Below, one piece after another: positions 18,201-26,129 of a stretch of 64,000 bases of DNA. A program made the position numbers and the translations under genes. The notes beneath the pieces are model-generated. The model saw only the letters and a list, made by a program, of their open reading frames with translations, was not told the DNA's origin and did no database searches. Position 1 is the first letter of the stretch. Each line of letters starts with the position of its first letter. Source of the stretch: Streptomyces sp. NBC_01428 (GTDB taxonomy: Bacteria; Actinomycetota; Actinomycetes; Streptomycetales; Streptomycetaceae); the NCBI RefSeq assembly GCF_036231965.1, contig NZ_CP109499.1:2976001-3040000 (forward strand). The letters are read 5' to 3'.

Positions 18201-19149
18201 CTCGGAGTTCGCCCGCCCCGACTTCGACGCCCCGCGCCCCGGCGCCGGCGCGCCGCAGTACACCGGCCTGAACAACGGCGGCCTGAACAACGGCGGCCCG
18301 GGCAACGGCGGGCAGAACGCCAACGGCCAGGGCGGCAACGGCCAGGTCAACGGCGGCCAGAACACCGGGCAGTACCACCGCCCGGACGTGTACGGCACCG
18401 GTGGCGCCTCGCCCGCCGGCCAGAACCCAGCCTCCACGGGCCAGTTCGCCCCGCAGGGCTACGGCGCCTCCCAGGACCCGTCGTCCACCGGACAGTTCGC
18501 CCGCCCCGGCTACGGAGCCTCCCAGGACCCCGCGTCCACCGGGCAGTTCACGGCAACCGGCTACGGCAACCGGCAGGACTCGTCGTCCACCGGACAGTTC
18601 GAGCGGCCGGCGGCCCCGCAGCCGCCCGTCCGTCCGCAGGAGCCCGAGGCGCTTCCGCCCGCGGGCCCCGGTGACGGCCGCACGCCGCTGTTCGACACCC
18701 TGGAGACCAACTGGTTCCACGGTCAGGCGAACGGTGCCGGTGCGGACGGCGCTCACCAGACCAACGGTTCCCAGGGATCCGCGCAGGTTGCCCCCCAGCA
18801 GCCGCAGGGTTCCTCGGCGCCGCAGCAGCGGCCCGCCGCCGCGCCGGCCTCTGCTTCGTGGCGCAGCTCTCCGAACGACGATCTCGTCCGGCAGGCAGAG
18901 CGCGTCCGTCAACCGTCGGCGGGCGGGGTCACCACCTCCGGCCTGCCGCGCCGCGTCCCGCGCGCCAACCTCGTCGCGGGCACGGCACAGCAGCAACAGC
19001 ACCAAAGCGGTCCGCAGGTCTCCCGTGCGCCTGATGACGTACGCGGCCGGCTGACCAACCTCCGTAGGGGCATTCAGCAAGGTCGACAGGCCGCTCCCAA
19101 CGGCCAGACCGGCAGCTTCCCCAGCCCCACTCACCAGCAGGAGCGTTAG
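15289..19149 (+). CDS. cvnA1: Conservon 1 sensor histidine kinase-like protein CvnA
   Basis: Membrane sensor of a conservon, a G-protein-like signalling set. About 1286 residues from the GTG at 15289 (GAGG upstream). Layout: basic, Ala/Pro-rich cytoplasmic head (1-75); membrane segment (about 80-100, STRLVSLLALPVVAATSLGA); extracytoplasmic nitrate/nitrite-sensor-like helical domain (about 105-390); second membrane segment (about 393-415); HAMP-like region; helical block; HATPase with LLAELLENATSFSSP near 605 and HDTGIGLS near 640. The usual phosphoacceptor His motif is not evident. Residues 700-1230 are low-complexity Gly/Gln/Asn/Pro with STGQF repeats. The extreme C-terminus (AGGVTTSGLPRRVPRANLV) is shared with CvnA2. 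Confidence 0.9.
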   Translation: MQGRFKRDGSASAEPEPRGGTDRGSSPQHAQNPGPAEVGGSGDQSARSGAKPKAPTTTTAATPPGNPGPGPRVALRNWRISTRLVSLLALPVVAATSLGALRINQSMDDIQQLDNMKLLTEMTKQATELSVALQKERDLSAGPLAHGATSSDYTVKGVRDATDVAKKHFLEGTQDIEDATAKGQLSGVRDSLVGVAGELNKLADIRNGAYNDTDNATQTVEAYHRLVTQLLALSQDMAEATSNPEMIQRTRALSAFSSAKEYASVQRAVIAAALPEQPKTFGVLSKNDQQYALSAQQSQASEMTSFKSIYGNGYAELLKPIEGSNPTIEQADTYARRVLAGPDGLKTQAKRSYKDWVDDDTAKIDKMSTIETTLLGEMEQKARQLRNESESEAIISGALILLVLGVSLVGAFVVARSMIRSLRRLQDTATRVAQDRLPELVKQLSESDPQDVDTSVESVGVHSRDEIGQVAAAFDDVHREAVRLAAEQALLRGNVNAMFTNLSRRSQGLIQRQLSLISELESREADPDQLSSLFKLDHLATRMRRNGENLLVLAGEEPGRRWTRPVPLVDVLRAAASEVEQYERIELASVPTTEVAGRVVNDLVHLLAELLENATSFSSPQTKVKVTGHALPDGRVLIEIHDTGIGLSPEDLAAINERLAAPPTVDVSVSRRMGLFVVGRLSQRHGIRIQLRPSDSGGTTALVMLPVDVAQGGKKPVPGKPGQGMQGGGPAAAQASAGLAAARRGNGSQGGPSLGASAPTAAGGSLGAPPQRGQVGAGQGPRAALPGSNQGGFPGAPGGARGPQGPGAGQQNRPAPAGAGAGVFGQNAQGAPQGLQAGNGNQQGFGDGPGSANAFGDTSGGRQNAFGASNGSGARQQNGFGDSAPAATPPQAPQPPQAGKGSRRRPQLPGRGGARAELPGGNNASRTPSWSDDNAQPPVPRASLDAPRGHEDPEATSRMPRIEDHQGPASTSEFARPDFDAPRPGAGAPQYTGLNNGGLNNGGPGNGGQNANGQGGNGQVNGGQNTGQYHRPDVYGTGGASPAGQNPASTGQFAPQGYGASQDPSSTGQFARPGYGASQDPASTGQFTATGYGNRQDSSSTGQFERPAAPQPPVRPQEPEALPPAGPGDGRTPLFDTLETNWFHGQANGAGADGAHQTNGSQGSAQVAPQQPQGSSAPQQRPAAAPASASWRSSPNDDLVRQAERVRQPSAGGVTTSGLPRRVPRANLVAGTAQQQQHQSGPQVSRAPDDVRGRLTNLRRGIQQGRQAAPNGQTGSFPSPTHQQER

Positions 19150-19572
19150 TTGAGCCCGATGAGCCAGGCGGCACAGAACCTCAACTGGTTGATCACCAAC
19201 TTTGTGGACAACACCCCTGGGGTGTCCCACACCGTCGTCGTGTCCGCCGACGGACTCCTTCTGGCCATGTCCGAAGGCTTCCCCCGCGACCGCGCGGACC
19301 AACTGGCGGCCGTCGCCTCCGGACTGACCTCGCTGACCGCCGGGGCATCCCGGATCTTCGAGGGCGGGACGGTGGCACAGACGGTCGTGGAGATGGAGCG
19401 CGGCTTCCTCTTCCTGATGTCCGTCTCGGACGGATCGTCCCTCGCGGTCCTCTCCCACCCGGAGTGCGACATCGGTCTCGTCGGCTACGAGATGGCACTG
19501 CTCGTCGACCGTGCGGGCGCTGTCCTCACGCCGGACCTGCGTGCCGAACTACAAGGCAGTCTGCTTCACTGA
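19150..19572 (+). CDS. cvnB1: Conservon 1 roadblock/LC7 protein CvnB
   Basis: A 140-residue roadblock/LC7-fold protein, the family that scaffolds or regulates small GTPases. It begins with MSQAAQNLNWLITNFVDNTP and contains VSHTVVVSADGLLLAMSEGF and the dimer-strand region VEMERGFLFLMSVSDGSSLA. The start is drawn at TTG 19150, whose distance from the GGAG at the end of cvnA1 equals that of the GTG of the second conservon; ATG 19159 is an alternative. Directly abuts cvnA1. Partner of CvnA1 and CvnD1. Confidence 0.9.
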   Translation: MSPMSQAAQNLNWLITNFVDNTPGVSHTVVVSADGLLLAMSEGFPRDRADQLAAVASGLTSLTAGASRIFEGGTVAQTVVEMERGFLFLMSVSDGSSLAVLSHPECDIGLVGYEMALLVDRAGAVLTPDLRAELQGSLLH

Positions 19573-19683
19573 CCGCCCCCGGATCCAGACACCGCACGAA
19601 ATCACCGTCCGGCCGCCACAATCCCCCCACCGGCCTCAACAGACGGCACGACTGACCGACCTGCTGTCCCGCCCGGAGGATTC

Positions 19684-20082
19684 ATGACCCCGCCCACCGC
19701 CTCTCATGATCCGTACGCTGAGCCGTACGGGGACGAGGGCGACCAGCCGCTGGTACGTCCGTACGCGATGACCGGCGGCCGGACCCGGCCGCGGTACCAA
19801 CTCGCCATAGAGGCGCTGATCAGCACCACGGCCGACCCGGCGCAGCTGATGGGGCTGCTCCCCGAACACCAGCGCATCTGCCACCTGTGCCGGGAAGTGA
19901 AGTCGGTGGCCGAGGTCTCGGCGCTCCTGTCCATGCCTCTCGGTGTGGCCAGGATCCTCGTCGCGGACCTCGCGGAGGCCGGACTGGTCGCCATTCACCA
20001 GCCTGGCGGCGATGAGAACAACGGCGGCGCGCCGGACGTGACTTTGCTCGAAAGGGTGCTCAGTGGACTTCGCAAGCTCTGA
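19684..20082 (+). CDS. cvnC1: Conservon 1 DUF742 protein CvnC
   Basis: A 132-residue DUF742 protein. The family core is seen: LVRPYAMTGGRTRPRYQLAI near residue 20, LLPEHQRICHLCREVKSVAE (paired Cys) near residue 58, a winged-helix-like stretch ALLSMPLGVARILVADLAEA, and GLVAIHQPG. Fold prediction from pattern suggests a small winged helix but DNA binding has not been shown to my knowledge. ATG at 19684; its 3' end overlaps the cvnD1 start by 20 bases. Confidence 0.9.
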   Translation: MTPPTASHDPYAEPYGDEGDQPLVRPYAMTGGRTRPRYQLAIEALISTTADPAQLMGLLPEHQRICHLCREVKSVAEVSALLSMPLGVARILVADLAEAGLVAIHQPGGDENNGGAPDVTLLERVLSGLRKL

Positions 20083-20638
20083 CGGAGGCCGGGCGACCAC
20101 CTCCGCGAAGATCGTCGTGGCGGGCGGCTTCGGTGTCGGCAAGACCACGTTCGTGGGTGCCGTCTCCGAGATCAACCCGCTGCGCACCGAGGCCGTCATG
20201 ACGTCCGCTTCGGCGGGCATCGACGACCTCACCCACACCGGGGACAAGACCACCACCACGGTGGCCATGGACTTCGGCCGTATCACCCTGGACCAGGACC
20301 TGATCCTGTACCTGTTCGGTACCCCGGGTCAGGACCGGTTCTGGTTCATGTGGGACGACCTGGTCCGCGGCGCCATCGGCGCGGTGGTCCTGGTCGACAC
20401 CCGGCGTCTCGCCGACTGCTTCCCCGCGGTCGACTACTTCGAGAACAGCGGCCTGCCGTTCGTCATCGCCCTCAACGGCTTCGACGGACACCAGCCGTAC
20501 AACCCCGAGGAAGTGCGCGAGGCCCTGCAGATCGGTCCGGACGCTCCGATCATCACGACGGACGCCCGACACCGTGCGGATGCGAAGAGCGCTCTCATCA
20601 CGCTGGTCGAGCACGCTCTGATGGCTCGGCTGCGGTAG
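20063..20638 (+). CDS. cvnD1: Conservon 1 small GTPase CvnD
   Basis: Ras-like GTP-binding protein of 191 residues. G1 is GGFGVGKTTFVGAVSE near residue 19; switch/G2 threonines lie in HTGDKTTTTVAMDFG; G3 is FGTPGQDRFWFM; G4-like region is VIALNGFDG (N-G-F-D in place of N-K-x-D). GTG start at 20063 within the cvnC1 end. Expected to cycle with CvnB and signal downstream of CvnA. The paralogue CvnD2 is nearly identical, differing mainly at both ends. Confidence 0.92.
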   Translation: MDFASSDGGRATTSAKIVVAGGFGVGKTTFVGAVSEINPLRTEAVMTSASAGIDDLTHTGDKTTTTVAMDFGRITLDQDLILYLFGTPGQDRFWFMWDDLVRGAIGAVVLVDTRRLADCFPAVDYFENSGLPFVIALNGFDGHQPYNPEEVREALQIGPDAPIITTDARHRADAKSALITLVEHALMARLR

Positions 20639-20993
20639 CAGCCAAGTCGACAGGTCCATAAGGAAGTTGTCGTAGACGAACTGGAGCCGGCTGTGTCGTT
20701 TGACACGGTCGGCCACAGTGTTCATAACGTTTCGACAGAGAATTTCACCGGCGCCGACACGGTTCGCGGTCACCCGGTACCGCTGCGCTCACGAAAGCCC
20801 CGCCTTTTGGCGGGGCTCGCTCTTTATGACCGTTTTATCTGGGGCCGATGCCACCCGGAATCACAGGTTCCGAGTGTTTGGAAGGGCGCTCCCTGACGTG
20901 CTGGAATGCGCTGAACTGCCCAGTAGCTAAGTCACGGGCGCTGGAGATACCGCGGCACAACGTAGGTGCCGACGCCGAGAGGTTGTTGGTCGA
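20639..20993 (+). promoter_or_regulatory. Spacer between conservons 1 and 2
   Basis: 355 bases without a gene. It contains an intrinsic terminator at 20796-20817 and then about 175 bases that must hold the conservon 2 promoter. The short open frame at 20693-20896 is rejected because it runs through the terminator and has poor codon use. Confidence 0.5.
20796..20817 (+). terminator. Terminator of the conservon 1 operon
   Basis: AGCCCCGCC, loop TTTT, GGCGGGGCT, followed by CGCTCTTTAT. A typical intrinsic hairpin 160 bases after cvnD1. Confidence 0.75.
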
Positions 20994-23900
20994 GTGAGGC
21001 GAAGCACGAACGGTCCCGAGCCGTCGGCACGGGGCAACTTCACCCCGCCGCCGCGCGGAGCGGCGCCCGCACACATGCCCGGCCCGGAGCCCGTCCCGGC
21101 CCCCGCGCCGAGCGGCGGCCGTTTCTCCCCGCGCAACTGGCGAGTGCCGGCCAGGCTGAACGCGATCCTGCTCATACCCGTGGTGGTCGGCCTCGTCATG
21201 GGCGGCTTCCAGGTACGGAGTTCGATCGACACCTGGCAGCAGGCCCAGGACGCCGAGAAGACGGCGCGTCTGGTGCAGGCGGCGCTGAACTACGGCGACA
21301 AGCTGTTCGTCGAGCGCGACGTCAGCGCGGCCCCGCTGCTCCAGGGCAGCCAGGCCAGCGCCAAGGACAAGGCAGCCGTCACGGCCGTCCGCAAGGACAC
21401 CGACACCGCGGCCGACGCCTTCGACGCGGCGGCCCAGAACATGCCGAAGACGGCCGGTCTGGAGCGGCGCCTCGCCATCTTCCGCAAGGTCGAGCCCGGT
21501 CTGGACTCCCTGCGGAAGGTCGCGTACACCTCCAAGCTCCCCGGGGTGAAGACCGAGGAGGGCTACCTCCAGATCCAGCACCCGCTGATGGAGTTCGCCA
21601 ACGAGCTCGGTCTGGGAACCGGAAACATCACCAGCTACGGCCGTACGGTCTACGCGATCTCCCTCTCCAAGGCGGCCCTGTCGCTGGAGCGGTCCATCGG
21701 TATGCACATGCTGGTCCAGCCGGGCCCGGGCGTGAGCAGCCTCGCCAGCCAGCGTGTCGCCCTCTCCTCGTACGCCTACCTCGAGGGCATCGCCGTCGAG
21801 GAGTACCTCGGCGGTGGCACCCAGGCCGACGCGGACAAGCTCTCCGCCGCCCAGGCGAAGATCAAGGCGGAACTGACCGAGCAGGGGAAGCAGGCCGCGG
21901 CCGCCGACCCGAACTACGTGAAACCGCCGTCCGACCCGACCGCGATGGTCACGACGCTCGCGCAGCTCGAGTCCACGCTGCCGGCCGACCGCGCCGCCCT
22001 GGCGGGCAAGGGCATCACCGCGCAGAACTGGTGGGCGGTCAACACCGCCAAGTACAACGCCTACCGCCAGATCGAGTCGGACCTCTCCGACAAGGCCGTG
22101 GCCGAGGCGGCGGACATCTCCGCCGGCGCCAAGACCGACGCCATCATCACCGGTGCCGCCGTCGTGATCGCCCTGCTCGCCGCGTTCATCCTGGCCGGCA
22201 TGGTGGCCCGCCAGATGAGCCGCTCGATGCGCCAGCTGCGCAACGCGGCCTTCAACGTCGCCGAGCAGCGTCTGCCGATGCTGGTCGACCAGCTCTCGCG
22301 CACCGACCCGGGCCGCGTCGACACCCGCGTCCAGCCGATCCCGATCACCACCACGGACGAGATCGGCGAGGTCGCCCGCGCCTTCGACCAGGTCCACCGC
22401 GAGGCGGTCCGACTGGCCGCCGAGCAGGCCCTCCTGCGCGGCAACATCAACGCGATCTTCACCAACCTGTCGCGTCGCAACCAGTCGCTGATCGAGGGCC
22501 AGCTGACCCTGATCACCGAGCTGGAGAACAACGAGGCCGACCCGGACCAACTGGAGAGCCTCTTCCGCCTGGACCACCTCGCGACCCGTATGCGCCGCAA
22601 CGGCGAGAACCTCCTGGTCCTCGCCGGCGAGGAGCCCGGCCGCCGCTGGGACCAGCCGGTCCCGCTGGTGGACGTGCTGCGCGCCGCCTCCTCCGAGGTG
22701 GAGCAGTACGAGCGCATCGAGCTCTCGGGTGTCCCGGAGGCCGAGATCCACGGCCGCGCCGTGACCGACCTCGTGCACCTGCTCGCCGAGCTCCTGGAGA
22801 ACGCCACCACGTTCTCCTCCCCGCAGACCAAGGTCCGCGTCACCGCGACCCGTCTCCCGGACGGCCGCATCATGGTCGAGATCCACGACAAGGGCATCGG
22901 CCTCACCGCCGAGGACTTCGCGGACATCAACCACAAGCTGGCCAACCCGCCGACCGTGGACGCCGCGATCTCCCAGCGCATGGGCCTGTTCGTGGTCGGC
23001 CGGCTGTCCGACCGGCACGGCATCCGCGTCCAGCTCCGTCCCTCGGGCGAGCAGGCCGGCACCACCTCGCTGGTCATGCTCCCCGACGCCATCACCCACG
23101 GTGGTGGCGGCGAGCAGCCGATGCGCGACGAGTTCACCGTCTCCCAGATCATCCCGGAGCAGCAGCAGCCGCCGTCGTTCCCGGGCGAGAACTTCGGAGG
23201 TCAGCAGCAGCAGCCGTTGCTCACCGCCGCGGACCTCGGCTTCGACGACAGCCGCTACGAGGTCCCGGACGACATCCGCGACCTCGACCCGGTGGGCCGC
23301 TCCCTGATGCGCGAGGAGCGCCGGGCGGCCCTGGAGGCACAGGCGCAGGGCATGGAAGCCATCGAGGGCCCGCAGGGGTACACCGAGGGCTTCGACACCC
23401 GGCAGCCCTACGACAACGGACAGCCGCCCTACAACGGCGCTCCGGCGTACGACGGCGCCCAGGGTGTGCACGAGGAGCAGCAGACGACGTACGACCAGCA
23501 GACGTCGTACGAGGAGCCGCAGCGCGCCGCGTACGACGAGGCGTACTTCCCGTCCACCGGTGGCTACCCGGAGGCCTCCTATCCGGAGGCCGTCCAGGAG
23601 GAGCACGCCGGAGCGCGCGGTTCCGCGCCGGAGACGCATTCGGGCTTCGAAGAGCCGTCCTACCAGGACGACTGGCCGCAGCAGGAGGCGTACCAGGGCG
23701 GCTACCGCTCCGAGTACGCTCCGCAAGCGGAATCACCGCAGGCCGCTGACGCCACCGAGCAGGACCGCGTAGGCTTCAGTCGTCCGGGACCGGCTCCCTC
23801 GGCCGCCCACGCGATGACCGACGCCGGACTGCCCCGCCGCGGATCCACCGCAGGCGGCAACGTCAACGGCAACGGCCAGAGCCCCGCGAACCGCCAGAAG

Positions 23901-24230
23901 GAGCAGGCCCCGGCCGTTCCCGACGGCAAGGGCGACGACGACTGGCGCTCGTCCAACGACGACCGGTGGCAGCGCGCCGAGCAGCTGAAGAAGCCGAAGG
24001 CCGGCGGGGTCACCTCGTCCGGTCTGCCCCGGCGGGTACCCAAGGCCAACCTGGTCGAGGGCACCGCGGAATCGACCCCCCAGGGCGGCCCTCAGGTCTC
24101 CCGTGCTCCCGAGGACGTCCGGGGCAGGCTGAGCAACCTGCGCCGGGGTGTCGAGCGGGGACGCAATGCAGGTAGTGAGACGAACGGTCAGGGCTTCGGC
24201 TCTGACAGCACCTACAACCAGGAGCGTTAG
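20994..24230 (+). CDS. cvnA2: Conservon 2 sensor histidine kinase-like protein CvnA
   Basis: A 1078-residue membrane sensor, paralogous to CvnA1. Short Pro-rich head; membrane segment near 53-72 (LNAILLIPVVVGLVMGG); extracytoplasmic nitrate-sensor-like domain; second membrane segment near 383-405 (AAVVIALLAAFILAGMVARQM); HAMP-like region; helical block LFRLDHLATRMRRNGENLLV; HATPase with LLAELLENATTFSSP near 595 and HDKGIGLTAEDF. The C-terminal third is acidic and rich in Glu, Gln, Tyr and Pro, unlike the Gly/Asn-rich tail of CvnA1, but the last 70 residues (AGGVTSSGLPRRVPKANLV onward) match CvnA1. GTG start at 20994. Confidence 0.9.
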   Translation: MRRSTNGPEPSARGNFTPPPRGAAPAHMPGPEPVPAPAPSGGRFSPRNWRVPARLNAILLIPVVVGLVMGGFQVRSSIDTWQQAQDAEKTARLVQAALNYGDKLFVERDVSAAPLLQGSQASAKDKAAVTAVRKDTDTAADAFDAAAQNMPKTAGLERRLAIFRKVEPGLDSLRKVAYTSKLPGVKTEEGYLQIQHPLMEFANELGLGTGNITSYGRTVYAISLSKAALSLERSIGMHMLVQPGPGVSSLASQRVALSSYAYLEGIAVEEYLGGGTQADADKLSAAQAKIKAELTEQGKQAAAADPNYVKPPSDPTAMVTTLAQLESTLPADRAALAGKGITAQNWWAVNTAKYNAYRQIESDLSDKAVAEAADISAGAKTDAIITGAAVVIALLAAFILAGMVARQMSRSMRQLRNAAFNVAEQRLPMLVDQLSRTDPGRVDTRVQPIPITTTDEIGEVARAFDQVHREAVRLAAEQALLRGNINAIFTNLSRRNQSLIEGQLTLITELENNEADPDQLESLFRLDHLATRMRRNGENLLVLAGEEPGRRWDQPVPLVDVLRAASSEVEQYERIELSGVPEAEIHGRAVTDLVHLLAELLENATTFSSPQTKVRVTATRLPDGRIMVEIHDKGIGLTAEDFADINHKLANPPTVDAAISQRMGLFVVGRLSDRHGIRVQLRPSGEQAGTTSLVMLPDAITHGGGGEQPMRDEFTVSQIIPEQQQPPSFPGENFGGQQQQPLLTAADLGFDDSRYEVPDDIRDLDPVGRSLMREERRAALEAQAQGMEAIEGPQGYTEGFDTRQPYDNGQPPYNGAPAYDGAQGVHEEQQTTYDQQTSYEEPQRAAYDEAYFPSTGGYPEASYPEAVQEEHAGARGSAPETHSGFEEPSYQDDWPQQEAYQGGYRSEYAPQAESPQAADATEQDRVGFSRPGPAPSAAHAMTDAGLPRRGSTAGGNVNGNGQSPANRQKEQAPAVPDGKGDDDWRSSNDDRWQRAEQLKKPKAGGVTSSGLPRRVPKANLVEGTAESTPQGGPQVSRAPEDVRGRLSNLRRGVERGRNAGSETNGQGFGSDSTYNQER

Positions 24231-24231
24231 T

Positions 24232-24654
24232 GTGAGCCCGATGAGCCAGGCGGCACAGAACCTGAACTGGTTGATCACCAATTTCGTGGACAACACCCCC
24301 GGGGTGTCGCACACGGTGGTGGTCTCCGCCGACGGACTCCTTCTGGCCATGTCCGAAGGCTTTCCCCGTGACCGTGCCGACCAGCTGGCCGCCGTCGCGT
24401 CCGGTCTGACCTCGCTGACCGCGGGCGCGTCCCGCATCTTCGAGGGCGGTCATGTGAACCAGACGGTTGTGGAGATGGAGCGAGGATTCCTCTTCATCAT
24501 GTCCGTTTCCGATGGTTCGTCGCTCGCGGTCCTTGCACACCCTGAGGCGGACATCGGTCTCATTGGGTACGAGATGGCGCTTCTGGTGGACCGTGCAGGC
24601 ACGGTCCTGACCCCGGATCTCCGTGCGGAGCTCCAGGGCAGCCTTCTCAACTAA
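24232..24654 (+). CDS. cvnB2: Conservon 2 roadblock/LC7 protein CvnB
   Basis: A 140-residue roadblock protein almost identical to CvnB1 over its whole length (MSQAAQNLNWLITNFVDNTP; RIFEGGHVNQTVVEMERGFL differs slightly). GTG start at 24232, one base after the cvnA2 stop, with GGAG at the end of cvnA2 as ribosome site. Such high similarity means CvnB1 and CvnB2 could cross-interact with the other conservon. Confidence 0.92.
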   Translation: MSPMSQAAQNLNWLITNFVDNTPGVSHTVVVSADGLLLAMSEGFPRDRADQLAAVASGLTSLTAGASRIFEGGHVNQTVVEMERGFLFIMSVSDGSSLAVLAHPEADIGLIGYEMALLVDRAGTVLTPDLRAELQGSLLN

Positions 24655-24748
24655 CAGACAGACGGTGCGTATTGGCGTCTTGTGGCCGTAAGGTTTCGGG
24701 ACGCGGACCCACAGTGACGGGTTCCCGGCACAGTCGGAGGAGGAGAAA

Positions 24749-25345
24749 GTGGTGACACCCCCAGGCGGTTCGTCTTCGGGCAACTGGTCGTACGGCCCCG
24801 GCCAGGGGCAGGGCGGCCAGGGCGACGGTTCGCAGAACCCGAACCGGTACAACTTTCCCTCCGCGCCCAGCCAGCGGCGTCAGCAGCCGTACCCGCAGGG
24901 TCCCCAGGGCCCCGGGCCGTCTCCGTACGACCAGCCGGCGGCACCGCGCATCCAGCCCGTACAACCGCAGCGGCGCTCGCCCGAGCCGTCGCCCACCGGG
25001 GCGTCCAACCCTCTGGTGCGTCCGTACGCCATGACGGGCGGCCGCACCAGGCCCCGCTACCAGCTCGCCATCGAGGCGCTGGTGCACACCACCGCACAGC
25101 CGCACCAGATGCAGGGCCAGTTGCCCGAGCATCAGCGCATCTGCAACCTCTGCCGGGAGATCAAGTCGGTGGCCGAGATCTCGGCCCTGCTGACCATCCC
25201 TCTCGGTGTCGCCAGGATCCTCGTCGCCGACTTGGCGGAAGCGGGCCTGGTCGCCATTCATCAGCCGGGCGGCGACGAGAGCGCCGGCGGCCAGCCAGCC
25301 GTGACATTGCTCGAAAGGGTGCTCAGTGGACTTCGCAAGCTCTAG
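24749..25345 (+). CDS. cvnC2: Conservon 2 DUF742 protein CvnC
   Basis: A 198-residue DUF742 protein. The core (LVRPYAMTGGRTRPRYQLAI, LPEHQRICNLCREIKSVAEI, LLTIPLGVARILVADLAEAG) matches CvnC1, but it has an extra 70-residue N-terminal tail rich in Gly, Gln and Pro (SSSGNWSYGPGQGQGGQGDG). The start GTG at 24749 follows an excellent GGAGGAGGA site; GTG at 24752 is equally placed. Overlaps cvnD2 by 20 bases. Confidence 0.9.
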   Translation: MVTPPGGSSSGNWSYGPGQGQGGQGDGSQNPNRYNFPSAPSQRRQQPYPQGPQGPGPSPYDQPAAPRIQPVQPQRRSPEPSPTGASNPLVRPYAMTGGRTRPRYQLAIEALVHTTAQPHQMQGQLPEHQRICNLCREIKSVAEISALLTIPLGVARILVADLAEAGLVAIHQPGGDESAGGQPAVTLLERVLSGLRKL

Positions 25346-25907
25346 CGGAGGGCCTTCCCGCTCCACCACGTCCGCGAAGATCGTGGTGGCGGGCGGCTTC
25401 GGCGTGGGCAAGACCACGTTCGTCGGCGCCGTCTCGGAGATCAACCCGCTGCGCACCGAGGCCGTCATGACGTCCGCTTCCGCGGGCATCGACGACCTCA
25501 CGCACACCGGAGACAAGACGACGACGACCGTCGCCATGGACTTCGGCCGCATCACCCTGGACCAGGACCTGATCCTGTACCTGTTCGGCACCCCCGGCCA
25601 GGACCGGTTCTGGTTCATGTGGGACGACCTGGTGCGCGGCGCCATCGGCGCGATCGTCCTGGTCGACACCCGGCGTCTCGCCGACTGCTTCCCCGCGGTC
25701 GACTACTTCGAGAACAGCGGCCTGCCGTTCGTCATCGCCCTCAACGGCTTCGACGGCAGCCAGCCGTACAACCCGGACGAGGTCCGCGAGGCCCTGCAGA
25801 TCGGTCCGGACACCCCGATCATCACGACGGACGCCCGCCACCGCGCGGACGCCAAGTCGGCGCTGATCACGCTGGTGGAGCACGCCCTCATGGCGCGGCT
25901 CCGCTAG
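25326..25907 (+). CDS. cvnD2: Conservon 2 small GTPase CvnD
   Basis: A 193-residue Ras-like GTPase. G1 GGFGVGKTTFVGAVSEI, G3 FGTPGQDRFWFM and VIALNGFDG as in CvnD1. The only length difference is an insert near the N-terminus (SSGGPSRSTTSAK versus a shorter version in CvnD1). GTG start at 25326. Last gene of the operon, followed by a strong hairpin. Confidence 0.92.
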   Translation: MDFASSSGGPSRSTTSAKIVVAGGFGVGKTTFVGAVSEINPLRTEAVMTSASAGIDDLTHTGDKTTTTVAMDFGRITLDQDLILYLFGTPGQDRFWFMWDDLVRGAIGAIVLVDTRRLADCFPAVDYFENSGLPFVIALNGFDGSQPYNPDEVREALQIGPDTPIITTDARHRADAKSALITLVEHALMARLR

Positions 25908-25930
25908 CCTCTCCCCCACCTCCGAGGCAC

Positions 25931-25966
25931 CGGCCCTCGCTTCTCCCCACCGAGAAGCGGGGGCCG
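25931..25966 (+). terminator. Terminator of the conservon 2 operon
   Basis: 15-bp arms CGGCCCTCGCTTCTC and GAGAAGCGGGGGCCG (one wobble pair) with a 6-base loop, 23 bases after the cvnD2 stop. Confidence 0.75.
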
Positions 25967-26078
25967 TTGTCCGTGCGGACACCCGAACGCGGGTCCCGTG
26001 AGGGCACGTTGGGCGGCCTCGTACGCCCTGGCGGCACCCCGGGGCCGTGTCGGCGGGCGCCTGGTCCGGAGAACGCCG

Positions 26079-26113
26079 CAGCCCCGCCCCTCCGGCTCGG
26101 AGGGGCGGGGCTG
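26079..26113. terminator. Terminator downstream of accE
   Basis: Perfect 16-bp arms CAGCCCCGCCCCTCCG and CGGAGGGGCGGGGCTG with loop GCT, between convergent cvnD2 and accE; likely works both ways. Confidence 0.85.
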
Positions 26114-26129
26114 TCGGTCGTCAGGACGC

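Noticed and set aside
17400..18900. Repetitive tract that could be mistaken for a CRISPR or satellite array
   Set aside because: It is the low-complexity coding tail of CvnA1, in frame throughout, with imperfect repeats.
15544..19458. 1304-codon open frame antisense to cvnA1
   Set aside because: It mirrors the cvnA1 frame, has valine/leucine/arginine-rich composition typical of the antisense of GC-rich genes, and shows no domain.
20693..20896. 67-codon open frame between the conservons
   Set aside because: It reads through the intrinsic terminator at 20796-20817 and has poor third-position GC.
20835..23726. 963-codon open frame antisense to cvnA2
   Set aside because: Same reason; it also runs back over the conservon 1-2 spacer without a credible start.
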